Below, in pieces: positions 34,301-46,599 of a stretch of DNA of 64,000 nucleotides. The position numbers were made by a program, and so were the translations under genes. Below the pieces are notes generated by a model. That model was not told the DNA's origin. It made no database searches and was given only the letters and a program-made list of their open reading frames with translations. Within the stretch, counting starts at the first letter, position 1; every line of letters starts with the position of its first letter. The stretch is from Fulvia fulva (taxonomy: Eukaryota > Ascomycota > Dothideomycetes > Mycosphaerellales > Mycosphaerellaceae): contig NC_063012.1 in the NCBI RefSeq assembly GCF_020509005.1, positions 7,998,001 to 8,062,000 of the forward strand. The letters are read 5' to 3'.

Positions 34301-35469
34301 TTAAGGCCTGTTCCGCTCTATCTACTTAGACCGCGGCTCGTAGTAGGTAAGTCGCTTCTAGAAGACGCTTTACGAACGCCTAGGCATTAAGTATAAGATG
34401 TCGACGGCATAGTACCCTTAGACCGATAGTTAGTCCGAACGTACGAACTAAGTTATAGAGTAGTACCTACGTATATATATTAATTACACCTAAGACAACT
34501 GGTATAACTAGCTACTAATAGCGGAGTTTACTTTGAATAACATAAAAAGCACTGCCGGCGTGTCACCGTTCTTCGTAACCTTAGGAAGAAACCTAAGAAT
34601 AGAAGTTCTTAGTAGACCTACCCGTACGGACGTACTACTAGCTACGTAGAAAATTAGCTAGTAAGATATAGACGCTTTCGCAACTTATATAAGCCGTGTA
34701 CACACACATTATATCAACTAGCTTAAGTATATATAAGTATAGCTTAAAGCCGACTATTAGAAACATAGCCGGAGACCTACGCGGTTATATAAGGTAGGAG
34801 ATAAGGTTTGGCTCAATTTACGTAATATTCGTACTAAACGACTAGCGAAGAAGCTTAATTATAAGAACGTAGGCCCCTTCACGATCATAAAGAAAGTAGC
34901 GACCGATGTCTACGAACTCGACCTACCTACGAGTATAAGAATATACTACGTATTCTATACCGACCTACTACGACTATCCGCTAAAGACCCGTTCCCTTTA
35001 TAGACGTACGAACCTACGCTTACCGAAGTCGATAGCGAAGTTAAGGAATAGCACGATGCCGTAGTAGTAGTAGACAGTCGCTAGACTAGAAAAGCAAAGA
35101 AGAGTATTAGCTATACTATTAAATAGGTAGATAGGTTATATACTAAAGAACCTTATATCAACTTAAAAGGCACTATAGACGAACTTATAGCAGACTACTA
35201 TTATAAGAACCCTCGCGCTCTAGGACCTCCACGCGGATAGTAAGTACTAGAGCCTAATATAACCGAGCTAATAGACTCGGCGGATAGTACTAGCGATACT
35301 AATAACGACGCGACCGTTACCGCCGACGCTAAGTACTAGTCACGATACAACCTAAGGCGTACTAAGGCATAATAAACAGTTACTTCGTTTCTACGATCTA
35401 CGCCTAGGACTCGCTACCGCTAGTAACGTCGCTTTACTCGTAGCTTAGGCTCGTCTATAGTCGTATCTT
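31380..35469 (+). pseudogene. Gypsy-B pol (protease, RT, RNase H, integrase, chromodomain-like end)
   Basis: Protease LVDLGVQSIF near 31508; RT with [10 protein letters not shown] near 32442, FTVLDVVTAFNKLRI near 32512, VPFGLYNAPSVFQ near 32620 and the catalytic box mutated to YLNN (near 32708); RNase H with VIEYDASNRYTGSVL near 33178; integrase zinc domain in an open frame at 33810-34010 (AACYNAPIAGYPG, RTYYWPS); integrase core with DRGSQQ-type motif near 34330; C-terminal chromodomain-like segment near 35120-35230. Numerous RIP stops. The end of the element is displaced by the LINE at 35484. Confidence 0.87.
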
Positions 35470-35483
35470 TATATATACCGGAG
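35470..35483. repeat. Target-site duplication of LINE 35484-40462, left
   Basis: The 14-bp tatatataccggag recurs at 40463-40476. Confidence 0.85.
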
Positions 35484-35699
35484 ATTATTACGCGTCCCTA
35501 TTAACGGCGGCACTAATCGATCTCTACGCCAAAACACGACACATTCGAAAGCTCTTATCAAGGCCATTCTAACGATATAAAAAGCAGGCCACTACCCCTA
35601 GGACTAAGGGAGTTCTACCTCATTTAATCTAGATAGCTTGAAGCTCTCTTCACCCTGTTTCTTCAGCTCTAAACGCCGCGGAGGTGCCTAGCTACATTA

Positions 35700-36960
35700 G
35701 GCAACTCCTAGGCAATGGTAGCCTAGGCTACGGTACTACCGGCGCCTACGGCCCTATAGGCGAAGCCCCCCTAAGACAACTAGTAGCAACTTATAGAGGA
35801 CGTAAAAAGCATAGAAACTAACGATTAGCTCCCTTACCGGTCTCTATAGGTAATGATCACTCAGCTACGCACGGCGCTTGTACTGTCGTATTACCGAGGG
35901 CAACAAGAAATAAGGACGACGTCCTAGGCGATTAGTAAGGCCACCCGGAATTAACACCCCTATAGCTAGGCATCGGTCGCGGCATCGATACTAGGCCCCC
36001 GCCTAACGCACGATATAGTTACGATCCGTATTATAGCAAAGGAAGACTAGGCCGAAGTTACGAAGCTATCGAACAAGGAGCTCGCCTAACGAATCAACTA
36101 ACTAGGGGTGGTCGTAGTGAACTAACAGTCTAACGGCACTCTATAGATCTATACTAGCTCTACTACTACTAGGAGGCACCTAGAGGCATAGCTATAGTGG
36201 GCATCTAAGGTTACGGCATTAGCGAAGGTCTTAACAAAACAATTCACGATCCTAGTCCACGACATGCCTAAGGAGTTTAACCTAACTAACTAGGGTCACC
36301 TACGCGCTCTCTAAGAGGACAACCCGGTCACTCTTAACTCTCTAATCTAGAAGGCGACTTGGCTCTATAGGAAATAGCTAGAAGGCCTCGGCGCTAATAG
36401 TATAGCTATAAGACGCGAAAGCGGCGGATCTAGCGATAGAACAAGGCCTAGTCTAGTAATATAGCCTTAAGACAGTAGAAAAGCACTCCTTATCCTTTCG
36501 TGTCCTCTAATGCTTCAAATGCTAACAGTATGGACACCAAACCTATACGTATATAAACAAGCAGGCCTACTCGAACTATATAGGAGACAATATATCTAGG
36601 GACTATATATCGACTACGAGACGGTACGCGAACTGTCCGGGGCACTACCTATCGTATAGTGCGGAATGCCTATAGCGGAAACTAGCGAGAAACAAGGCAA
36701 TCATAAACAGAACCGTCGCCCTAAGATTCTACGGCGACCGTAAGGCTAGCCTATACCGGAACTAACTAGCGGCGGTCGGGCATAAGCGCCCTAGGGCCGA
36801 GAACGATATAAAGGATACGTAGCCTAGGGCGTACGGGAGGCCACGTGCTCTACTAGCTACGGCGAGGGAATCTAACTAGGCCCGGCTCCCCTTTAGTACA
36901 TAGCCGATAGGCGTAGACTAGGACGTATAGGGTAGTAGGACATAGGACGATATAGAGGAA
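35700..36960 (+). pseudogene. LINE ORF1 remnant
   Basis: Region between the 5' untranslated sequence and the endonuclease. A Cys/His-rich nucleic-acid-binding part is suggested near 36540-36720 (mutated CCHC-like spacing), as expected for ORF1 of this clade, but the frame is badly damaged and exact ends cannot be set. Confidence 0.5.
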
Positions 36961-36984
36961 ATGATTATCGATGCCGATAACTAG

Positions 36985-39900
36985 CCTCGACACGCTTAGT
37001 ATTATCTAGTATAACGTCAACTATAGCAAGGATATAGTCTAGAACCATTTCCTATACGAGGCGGACCCGCGCGTCTACTACGTCCTTATAATCTAGGAGC
37101 TATAGATTAACCCGTACTATAAGAGACTAACGACCTATAAGTTACTAGGCTATACGACATACCTACGAGGCGACGGTAGACCCCGTACGTGCTTCTATAT
37201 TAGTAAGGACATACTAGAATCCGACTAGGAGGTAGTGTACTACGTAGACGAAGAAGGCGGGGGCGATATTACCTCCCTCTACGTAGGTAGCACCTAGATA
37301 TACAACCTATATATACAACCGCTAGCCTCGAGGTCTAGCCGCGACCTAGGGGTCTATAGACACCTAGACAGTGCGCTTAAGAGACAAGGGTGCCACATCG
37401 TAGTAGGAGACTTCAATATACACTACCCTTCCTAGGAAAGCCTTATATAGCCGCACCCTATAGCCGACGAAGTACTCGACTTGATAGCGAGCAACGTAAT
37501 TGCCCTTAATACCCCGAAGGACCTAGGTACCTAGAAGAGAGGGGGACTCTAAGGCACGATCGACCTCTCCTAGATCTTAGATAGCCACTACTATACGGTA
37601 ACCTACTATAGGATCGAACATAAACTCGAGGCGTCGTTAGACTATATACTAGTTAGGACCTCTATTACGATATAGATATAACGTATACTAGCGAGAACCC
37701 CTAAGCTAAACTAGGGAAAGGCCTACTAGGCCAACATCTAGGCGTACCTCGATGACTCTAAGAGGCTAGTCTAGATCGCGTAGTAGCAATATAATAGTAA
37801 AGACGAGATAGACGAAGCAGTCTAGGGGTTAATAGACGAAATAAGAAAAGCGACCTTACTTCACGTTCCGCTTACCTAACTAACGACATAGTCTAAACTA
37901 TACTAGACGCCGGAGTATACTACGGTAGTAAGAGAAGCAAGGAGAGCCCGCCGGGTATAGACGAGCAGCTATAGCGAGGAGGCCTAGAACGTATATAGGG
38001 AGGCATACTAACAGAAGAAAGCTATAATACGGAGGGAGAAAGCAGTCGGCTAGAGGGCTATAGTAGAAGAAATCGCCGGCAAGCTAGAGAGGATGTAGAA
38101 GCTAGCGAAATAGGCCCGACAGGACCCTATATAGGGCCCCTCCTTCTCTATCCTAGCGCTATAATCGCCTAGTGGCCCGGTTAGCGACCCCGAGGCTAAG
38201 GCGCGTCTACTAGCTAGTAAGTTCTTCCCACCCCTAGTCGAGGCTGATCTAAGCGACATAAACAGCTCTACTCCCCTAGCCCCTAGCATCGCGGTCTAAT
38301 AGGAGGTGTCCGAGGGAGAAGTTACCGCTATACTAAGGAAGTTGCCGGCGAAGAAAGCCCCGGGGCCGGATAGGATCCTAAACGAGCTACTAAAGAAGTG
38401 TCGAGATCAACTAGCCCTAGTAGTTATAGCGATCTTTAACGCCTGCCTATAGACCGGATACTACCCGATAGCTTTTAAACAATCGACGATAGTAGTCCTA
38501 CGTAAGCCGTAGAAGGAAGACTATACGTAGGTGAAGTCGTACCGCCTAATTACGCTCCTTAATACTCTTAGGAAGGCGCTTAAGAAGCTAGTTATAACGA
38601 GACTCTCCGAGGCGGTAGAGGAACACTCCCTACTCCCGGACACCTAGATAGGTACGCGCCTATAGCGATCGACGCTATCCGCGATAGAACTTATCACCTC
38701 TTAGGTAAAGGCTATCTAGTATAAGAATAGGGACAAGGTGGCTTCCTTACTTAGCCTAGACATATCGGGAGCCTTCGACTACGTGTTATACCCGCGGCTT
38801 CTCTACATCCTAAGGTCGAAAGGACTCCCTAAGTGGCTTATTAACTTCGTACGGTCCTACCTCTAAAACTGTAGTACGTCGATCCTAGTCGGCTAGTATA
38901 GAAGCCCATTTCAAGTAGTCTACACTAGAATCCCGTAAGGCTTAACGCTAGTACCTATTCTGTTCCTCTTCTTTATAGCGACGCTACTCCTAGCCCTAGA
39001 ATCCTAGAACACCGCTACGAGCGGCTTCGTAGACGACATAAATATCCTAGCGTAGTCTTCCTCGACTAAGGAGAACTATAGGCTACTAGAAGAGAAGCAC
39101 AAGATCTGCGAGGACTAGGCTAGGAGGCACGGGGCTCGGTTTGCCCTAGAAAAGTACAATCTGATATACTTTACGCGCCGGCCACGGTTCTATAATATAT
39201 AAGCTTCTATCTAGATATAGGGGCACACGACTAACCCGGCAAATTAGCTTAGGATCCTCGGACTATAGGTGGACCCGGCGCTACGGTAGAGGAAGCACGT
39301 ATAGGTAATATTACGGAAAGCTAAACAGAATATAGCATTATACTAGAGGCTCACTACGTCTATATAGGGGGCGGACTTCCGGTAGTCACGACTTCTATAT
39401 ACGGCTATTATACGGCCAGTCCTTACCTATAGTAGCTAAGTGTGGTCCTTAGGCGAGAGGGCCTACCTATCGAAGGGACTCGTCGCGCCGCTAGCGAAGA
39501 TCTAAAACTAATGCCTAAGGAAGGTCACCGGGGTATATAAGTCGACACTAACGAGGATGCTTAAGTACGAGACCGCTATACCGCCGATCGACCTATATAT
39601 CTAGGGACTACGGACCTCCTATATAGGCAAGTCGGTATAGTACCTAGTATAGAAGGTCATCGCTAGTATAGTCGTAAGGGCCCGCGAATTAGTACTAGCG
39701 TATAAGGGCATTCGACCCGGAAACGAGCCGAACTACCGGGCAAGGGACGAACAGCTAGCAATATAATAGGAAGGTGAGAAATCGTTTGTAGAGTAACTAT
39801 AGAAAGAGAGGTAGAACAACTAGGTTATAGGGCATAGTGGACGCCCTTAGCTAGCGGGACAACCTAAGGAATAGTCAGCTACAAAATCCGCGGTCAAGCA

Positions 39901-40288
39901 CCCCCCGAAGCTTATCTACTACCGCCTTACGAGGGCATAGAGTAGTATAGTAACCTAACTACGAAGCGAATACATCGGCCTCTAGGGGTACCTATTATAG
40001 AGGAAGGTTCTAGGATACACGAATACTAGCTACCCCTACGGCTATCGCTCCTAGAACGTACGGCACGCACTCCTCGTCTGTCCGAGGTGGTCGCTAGGAA
40101 GGGGGGAGTAGATAGTAAAGGCGAGGAACCGGACGATTAGGGCACTTCTTAATAACGCTAAAGACCTACGGCGCATTACGAACTAGATACTAGAGAAGGG
40201 CTAGCTAGAACAGTACCGCCTAGTAGGAGTAGTATAGGAAGAGAGGACACGACGTAGCGCAACGAGACCGGCTAGGAGCGGGGGCTAA
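36985..40288 (+). pseudogene. LINE ORF2 (endonuclease, RT, C-terminal zinc region)
   Basis: Apurinic-type endonuclease: IIQYNVNYSKDIV at the start (about 37000), VVGDFNIHYPS near 37400 and ASLDYILVRTS near 37630. RT: KKAPGPDRILNELLKKCRD near 38350, SLDISGAFDYVLYPRL near 38755, catalytic GFVDDINILA near 39025. C-terminal: RSEYIGLQGYLLQRKVLGY near 39965 followed by a degraded Cys/His box. Stops at former Trp/Gln codons throughout. This enzyme would nick the target and copy the RNA at the nick. Confidence 0.82.
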
Positions 40289-40462
40289 CGGGGTAGTGAT
40301 ATAGACTACGTACGTTTAGAGGGAAAGCTAATCTAGATAAGGAGTAGTCGGGGGCGGGAAGGGTTTTCACCTATTCGGGTTTCCCTTTATATATAACAAT
40401 AGATATATACCTATATAGGCCGGATAGGGTCCTAGAACAGGGGAATAACAAATCTATCTATC

Positions 40463-40476
40463 TATATATACCGGAG
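40463..40476. repeat. Target-site duplication of LINE 35484-40462, right
   Basis: tatatataccggag, identical to 35470-35483; the 3' end of Gypsy-B follows. Confidence 0.85.
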
Positions 40477-40566
40477 TTTTAGATTATAGAGTTAGATAGA
40501 TATACCCTATAGAGCGTTGCTTATTTTGAATTAATAGATACCGCCTCGTAGGCGCTTAAGGCGATT

Positions 40567-40581
40567 TAAGAAGGGGGGTGG
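40567..40581 (+). other. Gypsy-B polypurine tract
   Basis: aagaaggggggtggt-type purine run ending at the first base of the 3' LTR (40582); the plus-strand DNA primer site. Confidence 0.75.
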
Positions 40582-40777
40582 TGTCACGGTATAGCCCTAC
40601 GGCCTACGGCCTACGGGTCACGTGACTTTGTAAATATAACGTAACGCCTCGGCTCGGCGAACGTCGCGCTTATCTTCGATACGCGCCTTAGCTAGAACTT
40701 CTCTTCTCCGTAGGACTTATTCGATTACTTAGCTATAACACCCTTTCACCTACCGAGAGTAGCCTAGACCCGTGTTA
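40582..40777 (+). repeat. Gypsy-B 3' LTR
   Basis: 196 bp, tgtcacggtatagccc ... gacccgtgtta. Differs from the 5' LTR by a handful of transitions; followed by the ctatt target duplication (40778-40782). Confidence 0.9.
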
Positions 40778-40782
40778 CTATT

Positions 40783-43700
40783 ATATTACGGACGCGTTCT
40801 TAGCTAAAGACTATAAAGGGCTTCCGCCTTATAGGCCGGGTATTGACTATAAAATCTATATCAAGCCCGACGGCCTATAAGAGCCTCCTTATTACAAACC
40901 CTATAGGCTTATACCGTAAGAGAATAAAGTAGTTAAGAAATAGGTTACTAAGTAGGAGAGCGAAGGGAAAGTCCGTAAGGCTAGTTAGAAGACAAGCTAG
41001 TCCCTAGCTCCTATTCTAGTAGTACGTAAGCTAGGAGGAGGACTCCGAGTATATATTAACTATCGAGGGCTAAATGTAATAACTATTAAGAATAGGTACC
41101 CTATACCTTTGATCTAGGAAACCCTTAATAGGATATATAGTAAGAAGTACTTTACGAAGCTAGACATTATCGTAGCCTTTAATAAGCTTCGTATTACCGA
41201 GGGGTATAAATAGCTAATAGCGTTCGCTACGCGGTACGGAGTATACGAATGTCTAGTCTTACCGTTTAGTCTATATAACGGCCCGGTATCGTTTTAGTTA
41301 TATATTATTAGTATACTATAGGAATACCTTAACGACTTCGTATTAGTATACCTAGATAATGTACTGATTTTTAGCAATATACTCGAAGAGTATATCGAGT
41401 ACGTAAGGAAGGTTTTAATAAAACTACGCGATACCGGGTTCACCGTAGATATTAATAAATACGAATTCTATTAGTAGAGAGTCAAATACCTAGGCCTAAT
41501 TATCACGCTAGATAGCATTAAAATAGACCCCGACAAGCTAGAATGTATCTAAAGCTAGAGGCTCTAACTAACCTAAAGGATATATAAGCGTTCCTAGGCT
41601 TCGCCAACTTCTATAGACGGTTTATTAAAGCGTTCTCGCGACTTATATCGCCGCTAACTAACTTGACTAAGTCCGATAGCTCTAGTAACTATAAGAATAG
41701 AAGAATCGATTAGACACTAGGGTACTAGAAGGCGTTTAACGTATTAAATGTAGCATTTAGTAAAGCGGGCATATTAGTACATTACGTACCGGGGAGGTAG
41801 ATAGTCGTTAAGACGGACTCCTTAGATTTCGTTAATACCGGCGTCCTCTCCTAATATAACGAAGAAGGCGTCCTATACCCGGTAGCGTTTTACTCTAAGA
41901 AGTTAAGTCTATAAGAGTATAACTATAAGATCTACGACAAGGAGCTATTAGCTATTATTAAGGCGTTTGAAGAGTAGAGGCCTAAATTGGCCTACGAATT
42001 AGATAATAATACTATCGAACCGGTCAAAGTGTTTATAGATTATAAGAACCTAGAGTACTTTATGACGACGAAGTAGCTTAATCGACGTTAGGCGAGGTAG
42101 GCTAAGTTCCTCTCTTAGTTTAACTTCCGTATCGTCTATAGGCCCGGTGTTTAAGGCATAAAGCTAGACAGTCTAACGAGACGTAGCTAGGACCTTCCGT
42201 AGGGGGTAGACGATCCGCGTAATTAGTATTAGTACTAGACGTTACTACCGCCTAAGCGACTCCTTAAGATTGACTCTATACGCGTAACCGTAGAAGATAT
42301 TACTAAAGAGACGGAAACTCCGCTAAACCTAGAAGCAACAGAATTTATACTAGCCGAAGCCGCTATACCGGTAGAAGCTACTACCGTATCGAAGCCTACG
42401 ATAGAGGCTAATTACGAGGCTAAACTCGAGTATCGGATAGTAATAGCGTACGCCGTGGACTAGGAGCTTAAGGTAGTAATTAAGATGCTATAGAAAGGTA
42501 ACGCAATCCCGCTATTTCTTTAAAAGGCGAAGGTGTACCTAGTATACTATAAGGTAGAAGGAGACATACTCTACGTCCGTAATTAGTATAGCGACTAGAG
42601 CTTATAGGTACCGGATAACTAGAAGCTACGGACTCGAATAGTAAAGATGAACTACGACGTACTAGTAGTAGGCTATCCTAGTAGAGCCCGTATATATAAG
42701 CTCGTAGTACGTGAATTTTACTGGCCTAGCTTAGTAAGATTAGTACGTAGATATACCGTCAATTACCGAGTATACTATACGAAGAAATCTCTATATACCT
42801 AGCCACCTAGATTATTATATCTACTTTCTATACTAGAACGACCTTAGCGCTACATATTAGTCGACTTTATAGTAGACTTACTAGATAGCGAACTCGACGG
42901 TATGACTTATAATAACATTATAACCGTTACGGACCGCCTAACGAAAGAAGTAGAACTTATTCCTATTAGAGCTATAACGGCGAAGAATATAGCGCGCCTA
43001 TTCTTAAAGTACGTATTTAGTCGACGTAGGCTCCCGGATATAATCACCTCTAATAGAGGGAAACAGTTTATCGTAACTTTCTAGAAGTAGCTATATAAGA
43101 TACTACGGATTTAACGTAAGCTAAGTTAATTATATTACCCCGAGACGGACGGTTAGTCTAAGCGTACTAATTAGAATATAGAACAGTACTTACGCGCCTA
43201 CGTTAATAAGGTATAGAGCGACTAGGCTAAATAGCTATACCTAGCTTAGTTTACTATTAATAACTACGTATTAGAGACTACCGGTGTCTTACCTTTCTAC
43301 GTAAACCTTAGATATAACCCCGAGTTTACGGAACGTATCGACTTATAGGTAGGCGGGGATCGCCGCTAGATAACGACTCTTTAGCGACTCGATAGTAAAT
43401 CCGCCGAAGTATTCGCCCGACGCCTTTACGAGCTACATTAGTTCCTCTAAGAGAATATAAGAATGTCCTAAGCCTTATAAGCTAAGGCCGCTAACCGACA
43501 TTGCCGTATCTCGCCCGACTATAAGGTAGGCAATTAGGTGTTCCTTAGTACGAAGAACATCCGTACGATACGCCCTTCTAAGAAACTAGATTAACGATAT
43601 ACTAGACTATACTAGATCGTAGAAGTCATGCCCTCGAAGCTCTTCTATAAGCTAAAGCTCTCCGATACGTTAGCTAGACTCGATAACTATTTCTATACGT

Positions 43701-44600
43701 CGCTACTATAGCGCGCCGACAATACTAACCTACCGCCGCTAGAGGGATAGTACCTTATACCGCCGCTACCCGTAGTTATAGTTCCTAATACGACGGAAGC
43801 TAATACCGAGGCCGATATTATAGCGGTACCCGCGGCGATCGAGTATAAGGTAGATAAGATCTTAGATATATATACGAGGAAGCGTACTAGGAAGGTAAAG
43901 AAGGGGTATAAGCGTAAGGTCGATATATAGTATAAGGTACGATAGGTCGGATATTAGGATATAGAGGATAGTAAAACTTAGTAACCTACTAAGGACCTAT
44001 TTACGAGGGTAGCCGCCGCTATTATAGACTTTTACTATAACCGGCCGGAGTTGTCTACGCCTATAGGTTTCGTAGCTCTATCTAGCTAGTTACCGCTAGA
44101 CGCTAAGGTACTCGGACTTAATACGATTAGGATTAATAGAGACACCGTTACGAATAAGTCGACTCGAGCCTTACCTTTAATAGAATCTAATCCGTATATA
44201 TTTACTACGTACCGCTATATAAGTTAGGTTACGGGAAAGCCTACTCTCGTAACTAGGGTTACCGGTATAAGTAAAACTCGCCGCCCTTAGCTCTACGACC
44301 GTAACGGTAGTTATACTGATGCTTAAGTAGGACCCGTAGGGCCTATAATAATACCTAACCGTAGTTATAAGGATTATACGCAAGTATTCGCCGAAGATAG
44401 GCTTAGGCCTAGGGCGTACTAGCTAACTAAGTAACGTGTTTTATAAACGGTAAAGGCTAAATATAAGGAGGCTATACGGTAGATAGAGTAAGATCTAGAG
44501 GATAACTAGGCTTTTATAAGGGTATAGAGTTTAACGAGCAAGTGGCCGTATAAGACGGTAGGCGTACGAGTAAATATAGACGCTTAGAGGACTAAGACGA
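40783..44600 (+). pseudogene. Gypsy-A pol, RT to C-terminus
   Basis: Continues from 28619. RT with [19 protein letters not shown] near 41085, [13 protein letters not shown] near 41160, catalytic box YLDNVLIFS (Asp to Asn) near 41350; RNase H near 41800-42080 (KTDSLDFVNTGVL, then DYKNLEYFMTTKQLNRR); integrase zinc domain near 42650-42790, core near 42860-43100 (open frame 42902-43084); long C-terminal tail to about 44600. Compared with Gypsy-C there is a 1-base deletion near 41550 besides the RIP stops. The C-terminal tail has the FYTSLLQ and IEYKVDKILD segments seen in chromovirus-like integrases. Confidence 0.85.
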
Positions 44601-44605
44601 CTTTT

Positions 44606-44619
44606 AAGAGGGGGGGTAC
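44606..44619 (+). other. Gypsy-A polypurine tract
   Basis: aagagggggggtac immediately before the LTR; the mirror copy in Gypsy-A' is at 46563-46576. Confidence 0.7.
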
Positions 44620-44803
44620 TTTTACGGGCTACCTACGACCCTTTACTACCGAAGCGTCGGCCCGGCTATTCCGCGGACCTTCTATATCGGGTTAGCGCGG
44701 CTTAGTATAACTATATAACTTTGCCGCGCCTCGCGCTCCTCTTTCGTAGCTTCGTAGAACAATAACTATCTCTTTCGGACCCTATAGTACGCGCGCCCTT
44801 ATA
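44620..44803 (+). repeat. Gypsy-A 3' LTR
   Basis: 184 bp, matching the Gypsy-C LTR at 58645-58828 apart from RIP and a few other changes. The right flank is LINE sequence starting tacta. Confidence 0.88.
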
Positions 44804-46378
44804 TACTATCTACGTAGAGGGAGGTAATATCTCCCCCGCCTTCTTTGTCTACGTAGTATACTACCTCCTAGTCGGATTCTAGAATGTCCTTACTAATATA
44901 GAAGTACGTACGGGGTCTATTATTACTTCGTAGGTATATTATATAGCCTAGTAACTTATAGGTCGTTAGTCTCTTATAGTACGGGTTAATCTATAGCTCC
45001 TAGATTACTAGGACGTAGTAGACGTATAGGTCCGCCTCGTATAGGAAATAGTTCTATACTATATCCTTACTATAGTTAACGTTATACTAGACAATACTAA
45101 GCGTGTCGAGGCTAGTTATCGTTATTAATAATCATTTCCTCTATAATATCCTATGTCCTACTACCTAGCGCGTCCTAGTCTACGCCTATCGGCTATATAC
45201 TAAAGGGGAGCCGGGCCTAGTTAGATTCCCTTACCGTAGCTAGTAGAGTACGTAGCCTCCCGTACGCCCTAGGTTACGTATCCTTTATATTATTCTCGGC
45301 CCTAGGGCGCTTATACCCGACCGCCGCTAGCTAGTTCCGGTATAGACTAGCCTTACGGTTACCGTAGAATCCTAGAGCGACGGTTCTATTTATAATTGCC
45401 TTGTTTTTCGCTAGTTTCCGCTATAGGCATTCCGCGCTATATAATAGGTAGTACCCCGGACAGTTTGCGTACCGCCTCGTAGCTAATATATAGTCCCTAG
45501 ATATATAGTCTTCTATATAGTTCGAGTAGGCCTACTTGTTTATATACGTATAAGTTTAGTGTCTATACTATTAGTATTTTCAGCATTAGAGAACACGAAA
45601 GGATAAGGAGTACTTTTTAACTATCTTAAGGCTATATTACTAGATCCGCCGCTTTCGTATCTTATAGCTATATAACTAGCGCTAAGGCCTTCTTACCTTC
45701 TAGCTATTTCCTATAGAGCCAAGTCGCCTTCTAGATTAGAGAGTTAAGAGTGACCGGGTTGTCCTCTTAGAGAGTACGTAGGTGACCTTAGTTAGTTAGG
45801 TCGAACTCTTTAGGCATATCGTAGACTAGGATCGTAAATTACTTCGTTAAGACCTTCGCTAATACCGTAACCTTAGATACCTACTATAGCTATACCTCTA
45901 GGTACCTCCTAGTAGTAGTAGAGCTAGTATAGATCTATAGAGTACTGTTAGACTATTAGTTTACTACGACTACCCCTAGTTAATTAATTCGTTAGGCGAG
46001 CTCCTTATTTAATAGCTTCGTAACTTCGGCCTAGTCTTCCTTTACTATAATACGGATCGTAACTATATTATACGTTAGGCGGGGGCCTAGTATCGATACC
46101 GCGACCGATACCTAGCTATAGGGGTATTAATTCTAAGTAGCCTTATTAATCACTAAAGACGTCGTCCTTATTTCTTATTGCCCTCGGTAATACGATAGAA
46201 TAAGCGCCGTACGTAGCTAAGTAATTATTACCTATAGAGACCGGTCTAGGAGCTAATCGTTAGTTTCTATACTTTTTACATTCTCTATAAGTTACTACTA
46301 GTTGTCTTAGGGGAGCTTTACCTATAGAGCCGTAGGCGCCGGTAGTACCGTAGCCTAGGCTACTATTACCTAGGAGTT
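44804..46378 (-). mobile_element. LINE-4, 5' half (endonuclease N-terminus and ORF1), minus strand
   Basis: Reverse complement of LINE-3 from about 35697 to 37300, RIP-mutated. Its 3' half (rest of endonuclease and RT) should lie left of Gypsy-A but is absent, lost at the rearranged left border. Its 5' end continues at 58333 beyond Gypsy-A'. Confidence 0.85.
46374..46378. repeat. Target-site duplication of Gypsy-A', left
   Basis: gagtt, repeated at 58328-58332; joining the two sides restores the LINE sequence ctaggagttgcctaat. Confidence 0.88.
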
Positions 46379-46562
46379 TGTAAGGGCGCGCGTATTATAG
46401 GGTCCGAACGAGATAGTTGTTATTCTACGAAGCTACGAAAGAGGAGCGCGAGGCGCGGCGAAGTTATAAAGTAAAGCTAAGCCGCGCTAACCCGATATAG
46501 AAGGTCCGCGGTTTAGCTAGGCTAACGTAGCTATAGTAGGGGGTCGCGGGCTACCCGTAATA
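46379..46562 (-). repeat. Gypsy-A' 3' LTR
   Basis: 184 bp, tgtaagggcgcgcg ... cccgtaata, next to the polypurine tract complement taccccccctccc. Confidence 0.88.
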
Positions 46563-46599
46563 GTACCCCCCCTCCCAAAACACGCCTTAGTCTACTAAG

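Larger units (their letters stand above)
35484..40462 (+). mobile_element. LINE-3 copy (Tad1-like), nearly full length, RIP-mutated
   Basis: A 4979-bp non-LTR retrotransposon in Gypsy-B, with a 14-bp target duplication. It carries an ORF1 region, then endonuclease, RT and C-terminal Cys/His region, and ends with aaatctatctatct, a TCTA-repeat tail. Reference for the truncated LINE copies in this window. Confidence 0.88.
28625..40777 (+). mobile_element. Gypsy-B, complete Ty3/Gypsy retrotransposon with nested LINE
   Basis: Bounded by 196-bp LTRs (28625-28820 and 40582-40777) and a 5-bp target duplication, inside Gypsy-A pol. Without the nested LINE (35484-40462) and its duplicated target it is about 7.2 kb. 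Carries gag, protease, RT, RNase H, integrase and a strong polypurine tract. Heavily RIP-mutated, so inactive. Confidence 0.92.
27786..44803 (+). mobile_element. Gypsy-A, 5'-truncated, RIP-mutated, interrupted by Gypsy-B
   Basis: Same family as Gypsy-C: sequence from 27786 aligns with 61130 onward and resumes at 40783 after the nested Gypsy-B, ending with a 184-bp LTR at 44620-44803. The 5' LTR, gag and first part of pol are missing at the Copia-1 junction. On the right it borders LINE sequence. Confidence 0.9.

Noticed and set aside
40770..40790. Solo LTR of Gypsy-B
   Set aside because: The partner LTR and matching ctatt duplication at 28620-28624 show it is the 3' LTR of one long interrupted element.
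42902..43084. Open frame as a separate small gene
   Set aside because: Part of the integrase core of Gypsy-A pol.
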